Source: Salticus scenicus (lineage: Eukaryota; Arthropoda; Arachnida; Araneae; Salticidae). From it: a DNA stretch of 64,000 nucleotides. Below, one piece after another: positions 24,341-37,370 of this stretch. Positions within the stretch are counted from its first letter, which is position 1. Each line of letters begins with the position of its first letter. The stretch covers positions 330,603,527 through 330,667,526 of the forward strand of contig OZ005651.1 in NCBI GenBank assembly GCA_963930645.1, written 5' to 3'. A program made the position numbers and the translations under genes. Below the pieces are notes generated by a model, which was not told where the DNA came from, ran no database searches, and saw only the letters and a list, made by a program, of their open reading frames with translations.

Positions 24341-25340
24341 ACTGTACTGTGTCGAAATGCTTTTATGTGTCCCTGTACATAAACTATGAAACCTGTGGAA
24401 ATAAAAAATATATACATTTCCATGTATTTTTAAATATTTGTATCACATGTCTAGATTTTTTTTTTTAATTGTTATCGCAGTACATACATAGAAAAACACA
24501 TACATGCGTACGTACTTGTACTATTAATAAATGTATACAATAATGAATATATACTAAGCACATAGACCCTTTTCCGTACTATACAAATCTAGAAGCATGT
24601 TATTTTCTGCAACAGAAAAAAAATAATAATCTAAAATTTAAGACAATATATTTTGAAGATTTTAACAGCATATTAACATGAACGTTACATAAATTGTTCC
24701 GGATGCATTTTTACAACTTTTAATAATTTCTTTTAGTTATTATGCAGTTTTTATAATAGTTAATTATAAAATAACGATCATATTTCCTTAATTTTCATGA
24801 ACCTAATATGGACTTAATTACTTGTCACTGCTTATAATTTAATGGCATGTTACATAAGATTAGACCTGTCAATTATGCAAATTTATCCGTAATAGTGTGG
24901 TTTTTCATCTCTTGTCTGCTGTCCTGCATTGATAAAAACAATGGTTACAACAACAAGAAAAATCAAAATAAAAATTTAAATGTGTGATTTAAATTACTTA
25001 AATTACTAGATTTTTAATCTTAACTACACAATACATTTACATATCCTGTTACTAGCCTTATTATTAATTTACAATTTACTTATTAATTCATTACTGTATT
25101 TTTTACAGTTATATATTTAATAAAAGCAAAAACATCAGACTGTAGGTGCACGATTAATCTTCTTTATATAATTTTACTCTCCTTTCTGCGTATATAAAAT
25201 ATTTCTTAATTGCTCGTTTGATTATCCGTTAACCGGGATGCAATGTAAAATGCTACTACTATATTGACACATTAACTAAGTTTAAATTACATTTAATAAA
25301 TAATTTTACATTAACATACCGCATATTCTAACTACATATT

Positions 25341-25387
<47 letters not shown>

Positions 25388-25573
25388 AAAAAAGAATCAA
25401 AATACGCTCTATGGTAATACGCTTTTTTAAGCAATGTTTTTATTTCTCGGACTCCTTTACTTGCCCTTATATGAAGATTTTTCTTTTCATCACATCTTGA
25501 GATTTACATTGTTAATCAATAAGCATGCACACAAAATACTTCTTCGATTGTGCTCCTGTTCTTTTTCGGTTAT

Positions 25574-25616
<43 letters not shown>

Positions 25617-27620
25617 TGCTAATGTGCTTATTGAAAAAAAAAGTAAAATAAAACGTTTCCAAACTTTGCAGTTCTTTAAGTGTAGTGTGCAATGGCTTCT
25701 TTTGAGTTACATTAATCAAGAGAAAAAACAAATAAATGAAAAAAAGAAAAGAAAGAAAGAAAGGTTGCATATTATTCAGAAAAAAAAAATCAACTCATAG
25801 ATTACAATAGAATAAATTAAATAAAACCCTATGATATATAATCTGAAATGTGGAAATCGAGATTTTTTTAAAAACTTAATTGATTTTTCATTATCACTGA
25901 AATAACAATTATTATGAATATGTCTTTGAAATCTGGCAATATAAATTTGCCCTAGATTTGGCAGTTCAAATTATGTCATTTCAAGGCGATATGTTGTTAT
26001 TTCTTTAAAATAAAGAGAAACAAAATGGTTGGATTACAGAATTACAAAAGTTCAATTAAATTAAATTAGAACTAGATTATGGTCAGCGCATGGAATCATA
26101 TCTCGTTTTGAATAGTTTCTTGTTGCTGATAAATATAAATTTAAATAATTCAATAAATGCGTTTTTAAAGAAAGTATTAAAAAATCTATTGTTTTGCTTT
26201 GAAATGTCTGAATTCTTATGAAACAAAACAATATTGAAACAGAAAATGTAATTCAGGAAAATGTAAATACTTTTGAATCAATTTTTTTGGAAAAATGACT
26301 ATGGTCAATTTCTTGTAATTCGTTAAAAAAAATAAATAAATAAACCAAACAAAATATCTATATAATTGTAAAGAATTAAAATATGCATTTATTTCCAAGT
26401 TAAGTACTCCACAGTTAAAACTTGAATATATTTATATATACATTTTGGCTTCTTTCTAGTTACTAAGAAATTTTAAACGAAAGAAATCATTAATCTTGGA
26501 AACATTTAACATTAATATTCAGTAAAATTAAATGCTACAAATTGTGACTATTCCAGCTTTTAATTTTGAAATATTTTTTAAGAAAGTGCCCTAAAATTTC
26601 ATATTAAAATCTTCAAAACTGGAATATTCAAAACTTATTTAAAATATTACATAGAAATTACAAAGAAAAATTCGTAGAGCGATAAGGACTGCCCCTAAAA
26701 TGACGAAGAAAAGCATTCTAAGCAAATTCCCCAAACTAAAAAAAAAAAAAAAAACTCAACAATTGTTTCGGATCGAAATAAATGAATACGAACTGACTGC
26801 AAGAACTAAACCTCGAATTGACGACTTTTTATCAAACTAAATATATGTAAGCTCGAGTTCAGCAGAAAAGAGCAATTCTGCACTTATACACAAAATTTTT
26901 TGAGTGATAAAAGATAGTGCTAAATTATTTCAACTCAAAACAATTTTTGTGTGCGTTTGCAATTTATAGTGTTTGTTTAGAATGTTTTTATTCATTATCA
27001 TTCAAAACTATTATTTTGGTGAGATTTTGCTGCAGGTATCTAAAGTGGATTACATGAAACTAAAAAATAATTTATAAAGATCAGTTTTTCTCATTATGAA
27101 GTATCTCAAAACGGAATAATATCTAAAATCAATCTATATAAATATAAAAGACAAAAAAAAAAAGTATTATTTTTTAACAGTTGTATTTCGTATTAATTTA
27201 TGGCATAATTTATAAATATTTTTAATTTTCAACAAAATAAATTTACCTCCTACATACTTATAACATAAATGTAGGAGTGCAAGGAAAATAAAGCTTATGA
27301 TAAAGTCATAGTTTTTCTGAATTCATTTATCATATAACTATGATTTTTGTATATACTATGTTTTAACAACATTTCACATATTATAGAATAGAACAGATAC
27401 TACCTAGAAACTGACATATCTGAGAGATAAGGGTATGTAGAGGTAAATTAAAGAATGGTTATTAAAAAAATATCTTTGTTTGAAATTATTTAATGATATT
27501 AATGCACGTTTAAAACAATAAAACGTCTTTTACATAAAATTTGTTGTGGTAAATAATCACTAATTAGTTGGCACTAACGATTGGACTTGAATCTGACTTA
27601 ACATAACAGTTCATTAAACT

Positions 27621-27662
<42 letters not shown>

Positions 27663-28656
27663 TCTGAAGAAACAAATAATAATATAAATTCTGGATTTGT
27701 GCCGAAATCAGGATTCTTTAAACAGAAAACATCATAGTTTTATTGTTCTGTTGCTCCTATTCCTTAAACTTGAATTTTTGAATCAACGTCGTCTAGTGGT
27801 TCAATGTCTCATCTTATTTAAAATTATATTTATAAAAACTATTACTCAAAACCAATACATAATTTGTCCTAGTAGCTAGATTTGTCATTCAGAATATCCG
27901 GTCACCTCATTTTGTATGGAGACTAATTACAATATGAACAAAAGTTTCGAAAAACACAATTAGCATAAAAAAATAACATGAAGTAAGGTATAAAAGTGAC
28001 AGATGATTGTTAGAATTTACATAAAATAGAAACAAATGCCCTAGTAAATAACTATAAACAAAACAAAGATTTTCAATATATTATTTAAATCGAAATAGTT
28101 CAGCTTTTCTCAAAATAAGAGCTTTGGAAAAATGATTGAAATAGAAATACGACTTAGTTTCTTAAAATCAGAAAAAAAAAAAACTAAAAAGAAAAGAAAA
28201 AAAAAGAAAGTATAAATCAGTATAAACTGTTGGGATTTTAGATTACTGACAACTGAAAATCTAAAAAGGCTCTCTTTCGTTAGACAACAATATAGCGTGG
28301 TTATCGTCTCCTATACACAACGTTTAATTCAGTTTATCACTTGTTTGAAATTAAGAAACAAATGAGATTTTTTTTTTTGGGGGGGGGGGGGGAGAGAAAT
28401 GCTATAGACAACCTAAATAGACAACTAATTTCAATGAATTCAAAAAAAAAAAATGGAAATAGATTTTTCTAAAAATATTTACAAGGCGAATTTATTGTAA
28501 AACATATTCATATTTTATCAACTAACGCTGGCCATGAAAATTTAGCAGCCCAGAATTATGACTTAGCAACGAATTAATGGACCAAATATATTCAGTGGTA
28601 GACGTAAATAAAATTATAAATAAAAAAAGAAAAATTCTGTCTTTGACAGAATTTAG
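24341..28656. other. AT-rich intergenic DNA, no gene seen
   Basis: About 24350-24395 is a short antisense fragment of the 174-bp repeat (GTCCCTGTACATAAACTATG). The longest poly(A) of the window lies at 25345-25393 (30 A, G, 18 A). (TA)n runs are at about 25577-25614 and 27624-27660, and a poly(G) of about 14 lies at 28379-28392. Frames with IYIYIY repeats are products of the (TA)n run and are not genes. Confidence 0.6.
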
Positions 28657-29048
28657 TTTAGTACGACAGGACTAATTTATGTATTGCAATCTTGTATCTA
28701 AAAAAAATTGTTATTAGCCAACCTGGCTAATAACAAGCTTGACATTTCTCACATAATAACTATTGGTAAGGTCACCGTATCTGCAAACGCAGATGTAACG
28801 GTTATTAAGTGAGAAATGTCGAGCTGGATCTCAGCCACGGTGGCACAGTGGAAGAGCATCCAATCTTATACTGCAAACTACTTAAAATGAATTTTCACGC
28901 TTGATGAGTTTATCAATAAAATTTCTAAATATTTTGACATAGTTTAAGAAATTAAATAGTAAAATTGGATATTGGCAGGCATCCTGACGTATTAGAAGTG
29001 TGACAACGCAAAATAGCTGTCTGAAAGAAATAGTCCTGTCGTACTAAA
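28657..29048. mobile_element. Small TIR element with internal hairpins
   Basis: TTAGTACGACAGGACTA at 28658-28674 is perfectly inverted at 29031-29047. Inside are a perfect 13-bp hairpin (28708-28736, TTGTTATTAGCCA / TGGCTAATAACAA) and a second stem (GACATTTCTCAC at 28741 with GTGAGAAATGTC at 28809). No target duplication could be assigned. It is non-coding and its family is unknown. Confidence 0.65.
28831..28880 (+). repeat. Possible tRNA-derived SINE head (A box only)
   Basis: CCACGGTGGCACAGTGGAAG resembles a tRNA A box (TGGCACAGTGG at 28841-28851). No B box follows within 80 bp, so this is at most a truncated SINE head inside the TIR element. Confidence 0.4.
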
Positions 29049-29529
29049 AAAAAAGTAACATGTATAAGTACAGTACGTGATCAAATTATTAGATTTTTTT
29101 TCTATTTTCTAAAAAGAAATTTGATTAAATAGCGTTGAGCAGACAAAGAACATTTATAAACTCACATTTTCTACTATCGATTTAGTCAGAAGTGCAATTA
29201 GAAGAACAATCACAAATTGAAGAATAGCACAAATATTTTGGATCACCATGTATCATAAAAAGCTAAAAATGACTTGTAACTTTAACACATGACAATATTT
29301 TTATACTTTTTGTAAGAATTGCACGGTTATTTAAAGATATATATATATATATTTTTTTTTTTTTTTCAAAAATTATTAATTTTTTGCTTATAACATGAAT
29401 GAATTTCAACGCAGTTTTGTAAAACTTGCAGAAAAATTAATAAAACGTTAGAAAAACATCATTCTGAAACATAAAATTCACACGTGTAATTTTTGTTGAG
29501 TATGAGAATTTTATTGCATAGATTATATT
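29049..29529. other. Intergenic DNA, nothing recognised
   Basis: AT-rich, with a short (AT)n plus poly(T) run near 29338-29366. No coding signal. Confidence 0.5.
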
Positions 29530-30277
29530 GGGCAACTTGTAGAGAATCCAAGTGGGCCATGATTCTCTATTTTAGATCTTAACTCCTAGATTAAAGATTT
29601 TACTTAACTTAAATATGAACTTGAATACTTAATTGCTTAATTAGCTAGAAATAAGGAGAGCTCGAAACAAAGCTAACAAATAAATAACACAGTTTATTTA
29701 ACATTCAATATTAAGGACGGCGTTGAGCTAACTCTATTATAACTTTTAATAAACTCCAGGCAATAAGTTTTAACAAGACATAAACTAAAAAGCAGCAATC
29801 TCACCAATACTGATCTTGTCGATGGTTGCTCTCTATTATCACTACTCTTCTCACACCAGGATATCGGCCGGATTCCTGAAGCACGATTAATCATTTTAAC
29901 TTAGGCTACACCTCTCTACCCTCATACGCATAAAGCTATCACCATCACCATCAACATCAACATTACCCTTAACTCCACACTAATCAGCTACCAACTCATT
30001 ACCATTCCACTACATCACATCCTATATCTATATCCTAGCAATTCACTATCCTTCCTTTTATACTCCATTCAACAACTCCCTTTCCTTTCACTTCAATCAA
30101 AACCTTTTAGCATCTCTTCTACTCATCTAACACCGAGATCCTAATTATTTCACTGCTGTACAATACCGACATAAAACTAACTCGACCTCAACTGTCGCCG
30201 AGTTACTGGCGACGAAGTAATTTAACCGTCCCAACTTTTGGTGACGGTCCATAGTCTCGACCTCACAAACTTATGTC
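29530..30277 (-). mobile_element. Candidate solo LTR (minus strand)
   Basis: Read on the minus strand, the segment starts TGACATAAGTTTGTGAGGTC at about 30277. It has a TATAAAAGG promoter-like box (complement of 30055-30063) and, about 360 bp further, an AATAAA polyadenylation-like signal (complement of 29693-29698). 29890-30170 is strikingly G-poor on the plus strand. This layout suits a U3-R-U5 LTR. However, no second copy, partner LTR or clean target duplication is present, and the downstream edge is uncertain. A host promoter is an alternative. Confidence 0.4.
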
Positions 30278-30770
30278 AGAAGTTCGTTTGAATAGAGTGA
30301 AAATTAAGCAAATTATCAGCGAAAAATGAGCTAGATTTTACATATTTTGTAAAGTTGAAAATCCACGAGGGGTTTCCATATGCCACGTATTTAATTTTGA
30401 GATTCTTTTTGTAAAAAAAACTTATGAACTCACAAATTTTAGTAAATAAATAAAATTTTGTCAGAGTTACAAGCCCATAAGGGGTTTTTCATCAGGGGGA
30501 AATATTGTACATAGTAAGTGCAAGAATGTGTTAAATTTATAAGTCATTTGTAGCTTTTTATGACAGAAGTACAGGTGAAGTTCAATGACGTATGCCCACC
30601 TAAAACAATGACCCAGGTCATTATATTTAAAATTACATTTTTGTTTTAATTGAAAGGAGGGGTGCAGTATATAGACAAAAAACTGTCATTATAGCTCTAT
30701 TATTAAAAAGAAGAATTTTCTATCCCTAATGTAGTTTAAATTTTGCAAGTATTTGAAAATTTTCATAAAC
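30278..30770. other. Intergenic DNA, nothing recognised
   Basis: No coding region. A motif AGTTCAATG...CATGC...GACCCA(G/T)GTCA at about 30570-30622 recurs loosely at 31565-31604. Confidence 0.4.
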
Positions 30771-31110
30771 ATTTAGACAGACAGACGGATGGAATTCCTA
30801 ATACACTTTGATAACTTAGATATCTTTGAAAAACATTTTAATAATATATTTTGAAATGACAACACATACAGAGAAACATACAGACGTGCATAAATGGCTC
30901 TAAAACTGTTGGAAAGTGTTAAAAACGCCTCAAACAACTAAATATGCAGTGCGAGTAATTTCTGCTTACATGCCCTAATATATATGATTCCTTTTGCATG
31001 GCCTTGTAAAGCAATCACTGACATTAATAGTATCATATTCTATAGAAAGTACGCGTTTGTACAGCTGATTTCATTATGTTTCGTGCTGTATAAAAATATT
31101 AAAATGCACC
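30771..31110 (-). repeat. Diverged antisense copy of the 174-bp/TCTG compound repeat
   Basis: CAGACAGACGG (complement of the TCTG head), GGAAAGTGTTAAAAACGC and TATCATATTCTATAGA match the compound repeat in inverse orientation with many differences. Confidence 0.55.
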
Positions 31111-32108
31111 TAAAAATAAACTCTCAGGGACTGTGATTTGTACGACACGCGCACACACACACACACACATATATATTAATAATATTTTAAAACTTACATA
31201 TGAAAATAAATTGATAACAAATTGAAAAATGAAAGGTAATCACAAATACATGGAGGTCTAATATATATATATTATATCTACACGCAAAACTTTTGAGGAA
31301 AATGTATATACTATCCCCTTCCCCTCTTTCCGTCATTTCTGTCTGAAATAAAGCCGGCTCCGCGCCAGTGTTATTTCTTCCCATATCTATTCGCTCGTTC
31401 TTTCTAAGAAAAGTAATTTGTTTCCCCGTTTTGACGAAGAATTCTTTTATAAGCGACTCGTTTTAATTTCTTTTGATAATATTTAAAAATGAACAATTGA
31501 TGAGTTTTTCGGAGTATTTTGATCCTAGTTGAAATAATTGAAATTTCTATATGGGGTTAAAAGTTCAATGCCACATGCGAAGATGAAACATTGACCCATG
31601 TCAAAATGTTTTTAATTATTTATAAAAGAAATTTTAGCGATTTTCGTGATAATTTCTCGCTTTTTACTTATTATTAAGGCTTACCTTGTAGCATATTTTG
31701 AAATTTCTTTAATTTGTCTTATGATTATAAAAAGGTTGAACAAGTGTAGTTTGCTTATTTGCAGATTTAAGCAATTTTATATTTATTGGGTCTTTTTTGT
31801 AGTTTTTCTGCAGAGGTTTTTACAACACTTATAAAATAATTAAATATATAAAAGAAAGTTTCTGAAGAATATATCTATGATTTTAGATAAATAACTGTAT
31901 AAAAAAAATGACTAAATCTATACAATTATAGTAAAATAAAAATAAAAATAAAATAAAACTTAAAATAACACAAATACGTTTCAAAAAAAAAAAAAAAAAA
32001 AAAAAAAGGGGGGAGATTAAAATGTTATATAAATAATGTTATAATACGTATTATTACGATTTTTCTTTAAGCATGAACAGAAATTTATAAAACGGTATTA
32101 TACATAAT
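31111..32108. other. Intergenic DNA, no gene seen
   Basis: (CA)n/(AT)n runs near 31148-31178 and poly(A) with a following G run near 31982-32013. No gene recognised. Confidence 0.5.
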
Positions 32109-34912
32109 ATTATCGTAGAAGCATGCGGCTACCTATCGATCTGTAATAACGTCTAGTTTTTAATGGTGTTGTTAGATTTTGCTTAAGGGGTCATCTACAT
32201 ATTAAAACACATATAAACTTCATTTTTTTTCAATGACGACCCCTATTTTTGACCTCACATTCAGATTTCGGAGATCAAGGCAGTTCGGAAAACTTACCTA
32301 TTTATATACTTTAAATCAATTCCAAACAGAGTTACACGTGAAAATGTGTTAGGGGACCGTCTACACATTTAGAAAAAAATAAATCGTGATCTGCCACCCA
32401 TTATACATTATGTATTAAATTTCACACCGGAAAAAAAGTTCAGAAATGTTAATTATGAAATAAAAAACGATTCAAATTCGCAGAACTTTCTGTGTTAGCT
32501 TATTAATTAAAAGATTTTTATTGGTTGCAATTTATTAAGCATTGAATAGTTAAATACATCACTTCATACGAAGAAAATTAAACAGCTTGAATCATATGAA
32601 CCCTACAATGTTGAATTACAAAAATCTAGATACCAAGGTAAAAGAACAATAGTAATAATGATAATAATATTAATTGCGGTTAAAAAAAAAAGTGTTTAAT
32701 ATTTAAGAAAAAAAATTATCTACTTCTTAAAAGCAAAAACTGTTTTATTTAAGAGACAAAAATTTAAGTTAAAATACATTTAAAAAACAAAAAAAGATAT
32801 ATAAAAACAATTAAAATCTACTAACTAACAATTATTATCTACTTCTTGTTGGGTATATTTTTATTTTATACAGTAAGCCTCGCATGAAAGTGTTACTATA
32901 ATGTTTTACATTTAATTTTAGGCGTACAAACCAATAATAGATAATATACAAAAATATAGATAACAAGATTTAAACTAAAATCTGAGAAAGGATATTTAAC
33001 ATTTTCGCGACCACTGACGTAGTTTCACGTCATTTTGAAATCTGTAACTCCTTCAGTGGGCGTTTCTTTCACAATTTGTGTGTTACGATATTTCTTAAGA
33101 ATATTCCTTATATTCATATTTATATAAACAAAATAGTATGAATACAAATACTATTCACTAGAAATACTTTCACTAGAAAGAGTATAATTATTATGTATAT
33201 CCATATGAAAAGAAATATGGATATAGAAAAAACGGTTTCCTATTGCCTAGAACAAATATTCCCCGTTCTGTAGTCGTCTACTGTACTTGAATTCTTAATT
33301 TTAAATGTGTAAAATCTATATCTTTAAAAGTAATAAGATATATTACTTTGTTTTAAATTCTTTTTCCGTGATAAATGTGACGCCAGTTATACGCCGTGTT
33401 TAGAATAATAGAAAATAAATAATATTGCGCTTTGTTTCAATAATAGATTTTAAAAACTTAAATAATAATAATAATAATAATGATAATAATACCACTTTAT
33501 TATTCAGTATTAAAAAAACATTTAATAAAAATTTTATATTTTATTATGCTACGTCATGCGATAAAATTTAAATAGCATAAACAGTAGAGTAAGCGAATGC
33601 GAAAATGTCACAACAATATTAAAACAGAAAATTTGTTTTAAAAAAATCTGATAAAAATTAATAAAAATCAATTATATTAATTTAAAAAAAAGGAAAAAAC
33701 AAAAGTATTGTTCACTGCGTATTGCTCTTTCAACTAATAGTCCTCGTCTTACCGCGTTTTTTTACCGTCATGATACTTAACTTGAGGTGCACGACTCCTA
33801 GAATATTCAAGTTAAAAACAAAAGACAAAAGGGACAAAATAGAATTTTAGCAGTGAGAAACTAGGAAACGTTATGTAATATTTAAGAACAAAGACTTAAC
33901 ATTTCAGAATCGAGTATAAACCTTTTCGCAACGGAAGCCACGCCTTTACACAGTTTTTCTAAAACTTTAAATTATAAAATAAAATTATTTTACATACTCC
34001 AATTAAATCATTTAAATTTTGTCTTCAGCATTTGATGTAGTAAATGCCATTGACATTTATGCATACCAGCGTCACATAGAGAGTCATATACGAAAACAGA
34101 AACTAGTTTTTTTAATATTGTTTCCGCAATATAGAGGCGGGGCTTCATTTCTTTTGGAATTTTTTCCCAATCTCTCGCTTGCATTGCGATAATTTTATAA
34201 AAGTGATCCAATTTGTATCATAAACATCGAAATGTTGCTTAGAAAACAATTAGAATAACATTAAGGTAAATTAAAATAGTTTTTCGTCAAAATATATATA
34301 AATATTTACTCACAAAGGATACAAATTATTATAAGTGACGGCCCCCTAACAACAGTAAAAAATAAAATATCACTGTAACTCAAAAAAATAATGTTAAAAA
34401 CGAGCTGTAAATTTGGAAACCCATGTTTTTGATGATGCCCGTTCTATTTATGCAAAAATTAACATAGGTCATAATTCATAATTTTTTCAAATATGAAATT
34501 ATTAATATTTTTCATATTTCAAAAAAAAAAAATTATCAAAAATATGCATGGAATATGTTTGGGTCACTTCATTCTATCATATAAAAAAACAGAATTTGAA
34601 TATTATAATTATTTTGGAAGATATGAATTAATGTTTGTCACATTCATTTCACATTAGCGCCCTCATAGTTTGACAGCTTATAACTCTGTGAAGAATTGAG
34701 CAAAATATATAAACTATACCATTTTCTGCGATGATTTTGTCCAAAGAATTCAAATAAATTATAAAAAAATGGGGGTTACCTTTGAAAAAAAAAAAAGAAG
34801 TTGATGCCAGTTTTAATATGTAGACGACCTCTTAAGCAAAATGTAACTATTCCATTATAAACTAGACGTTATTACAAATCGATTGGTACCAACCACATGT
34901 CTCTACGATAAT
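32109..34912. mobile_element. Long-TIR DNA element, ~2.8 kb
   Basis: About 150 bp at the left end (ATTATCGTAGAAGCATGCGG..., TGTAATAACGTCTAG, TTTTGCTTAAGGGGTCATCT) is inverted at 34765-34912. The TIR therefore includes both the TGTAATAACGTCTAG core and the (A/G)GGGTCATCTACATATTAAAA block. The interior has no intact transposase; the only frame of note is the short minus-strand one at 34008-34211. Superfamily not assigned. Confidence 0.65.
34008..34211 (-). CDS. Short ORF with BESS-like motif, probably a TE relic
   Basis: A 67-residue frame on the minus strand inside the long-TIR element. Residues 2-37 (DHFYKIIAMQARDW, then KIPKEMKPRLYIAETILKKL) have the aspartate-aromatic-hydrophobic spacing and amphipathic helices of a BESS protein-interaction motif, which often ends MADF-type regulators and some transposon-derived proteins. 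No MADF or DNA-binding domain precedes it in any frame nearby. The start is not secure: the first residue is not clearly ATG and an in-frame stop lies just upstream. It is most likely the 3' remnant of an element-encoded protein. The BESS call is from pattern only. Confidence 0.25.
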   Translation of the reverse strand: MDHFYKIIAMQARDWEKIPKEMKPRLYIAETILKKLVSVFVYDSLCDAGMHKCQWHLLHQMLKTKFK

Positions 34913-36159
34913 TTACGGCGAAATTAGGTGGGGGGAGGCGTTTTCTTTTCTTTCTTTTTATTTCGGGGGGGGGGGGGGGGTGACTGTACATCTTTACTTA
35001 TCTGTAATGCTTCCTTATGACCATTTTTCGTTAAGTTTTCTTTTTTAAAATTGTTAAAATTTTTCATTTTTTCCAAAGCTTACTTTTGAGAAGAATCGAA
35101 TAATTATTAATTTGAACACTATTACTTTTTTATTATTATTATTAAAATCACACAATCAACTGCGGAAGAAAATCATATTTAATGAAATTTTATTTTTCCG
35201 ACAGAATAAAAATAAAATTTCATTAAATACTATTACTTTTACTAATGTTATATAAAATTCGATTGATGATATGATAACAAACATGCCATCCAAATTTTAT
35301 GTACATATGTTTAATTGTTTAAAAGTTATGAGCAGAAGAAGAAGACGAGAAAATAAGTTGTTGCTTTAATTTTGAACACCAGTGTAGATAATTTTGTGAA
35401 TTTCAAAGGATAGAAGCAGCTATATTGTATACTTTAACTAAATATTTAAAAGTATCTTAACGTTTGAAATGTGAAACTATGAAAAATTAGTTTAATTTTA
35501 AAATATTACTGTAATTTAGCATGCGTTTTCTACATTAATACACATTTTTACCGTAACCGTATACTTCATATAAGAAGGTGAAAAAAATCAAATCAAATCT
35601 ATGAAACATACATAATTACATGAACAAATGTATCATGAAACACTTTCACCAGAGACTTTCACCCACACGCTTAGCAGGAGAAAGTTGTAAATGGAGTGAA
35701 ACACAACGAGCAAAATCTCATTTATTCATCAGTTGGAAATTTAAGTGATATTATTATAGAATGGGAGTAGAAACATTACTCTCACACATCAAAAGTCATT
35801 GAAAGTTATGTGAGATTAAGAACCGTTAAAATATCGTCTAATAGTCTACTGGCTTCTTAAAGAAAATGAAAACTGGGAATATGTTATAGGTTCATTGATG
35901 TTGATAAGATAAATAAGGGAATTGAAGACACCAGAGATATGAAACAGAATTAAAAGCAGAAAATATTGTATTTCCGGGTTCGTTCAAGTGGGAAACCAGT
36001 TTGTAATATTAATAATTTTAGTATAAAGAAAGTATCTTATCATCACAAGTCAACACCTAACATATTTTTAAAAAAAATTTAAAACTTCTGGGTCAGGAGC
36101 AGCTATATTGTTTCCAGTCACTCGTGAATCATGATGTAAGGATTTTGTTGGTAAATATA

Positions 36160-36192
<33 letters not shown>

Positions 36193-37370
36193 TTTATCTT
36201 TCCCTTTAACATTAGCAGTGATTCTCGAAATAGTATTAATAGAAGTAAATAGTTTAAGTGAAGCATTTAAAAGAGAAGAAAATGCATACTACTGTTGTAT
36301 TTTACTTATTTATTTTTTCTAGGAGAACAAAAATAAAATAAATGATTAAACGGATTATTTGCACTAGATGAAAGAAAGTATACAAAAAAAAAAAAAAGTT
36401 AAAAATTAAAGATTGATTCTTGAAAAATTTGTAACATTATCCATTTTCATATTTCTTTTAAGTTCGGGAGTGGAAACTTCTTAAACATATATTTATAAAA
36501 CGTAACTATTTCATTTATTTATTTATTTATTTGTGTGTGTACTATGTAGATATGTACATTTGTTGCCCATTTTTAATAAGTAGATTTTGTACACTTAAAA
36601 CCTCTTAAGAGATAATTGATGTTATAAATCATTTTTTTTTTATTATTATTATTCTCTTAGAGTCACGAAAACTTGCATAAATATTCATTGAAATAAAACA
36701 ATACTAAGCATACTAAATTTTGTCAAAACTATTAATTAAAAAAATTAAAATTAAAAATTAAAATTCTTTTTTTAATTTTAAAATTTTTCCAGCAAAGTAT
36801 TTTTATTTATTTATTTATTTATTTATTTTAATAATTGCCTTAGATTTTACATTACATATTTAACAATATAGTTAAACATATTTGGGTATTTCTTTGTGTA
36901 TAAATTAATAAATTAATATCTTTAAAATATTAACCAAATAAACGCCACTATATGTTGCGAACCGACTTTTATAGAGTGTTTATGCATTTTTTAATGTACA
37001 GCTCTGTTTTATACCATTTCACACGAATTTATTTAAAATGTTATTATTATTTTTTTTTATGTTATGCTATGTTTTCGAAATGGGAACAATAGCACCTAGT
37101 GGTGTATACATTTTAATATACTTTTTTCCGTTAAGAATAGAATCTATCATATCTTAGTGTTTAATAATTGTTATTTACGATTAAAATTTGAATGAAAAAG
37201 TAACTTACCAAGTCTTTATGCATATGCTTTATAGACTTCTTTTTTTTTTCATTGTCAAATTAGTTTTTTACATTATTTTGTGTAAACATATGCAAAGAGT
37301 TTTAAATAGCATTATCTAGGGTTTTTTTCCTTTTAAAACATAGTATTTTACAACTGAATTCTTTACTATC
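34913..37370. other. AT-rich intergenic DNA, no gene seen
   Basis: Poly(G) of 16 at 34965-34980, (ATT)n at about 36162-36190 and (TTTA)n near 36511-36531 and 36801-36829. A slightly more balanced stretch at 35640-36060 gives no recognisable protein. Confidence 0.5.
35178..35227. repeat. Perfect 20-bp hairpin
   Basis: TTTAATGAAATTTTATTTTT (35178-35197) is perfectly inverted at 35208-35227 around a 10-nt loop. Confidence 0.85.

Noticed and set aside
25434..25800. Frames of 62-91 residues rich in IYIYIY
   Set aside because: They are translations of a (TA)n microsatellite on both strands.
30771..30800. Independent TCTG microsatellite on the minus strand
   Set aside because: Part of an antisense copy of the compound repeat, not a separate locus.
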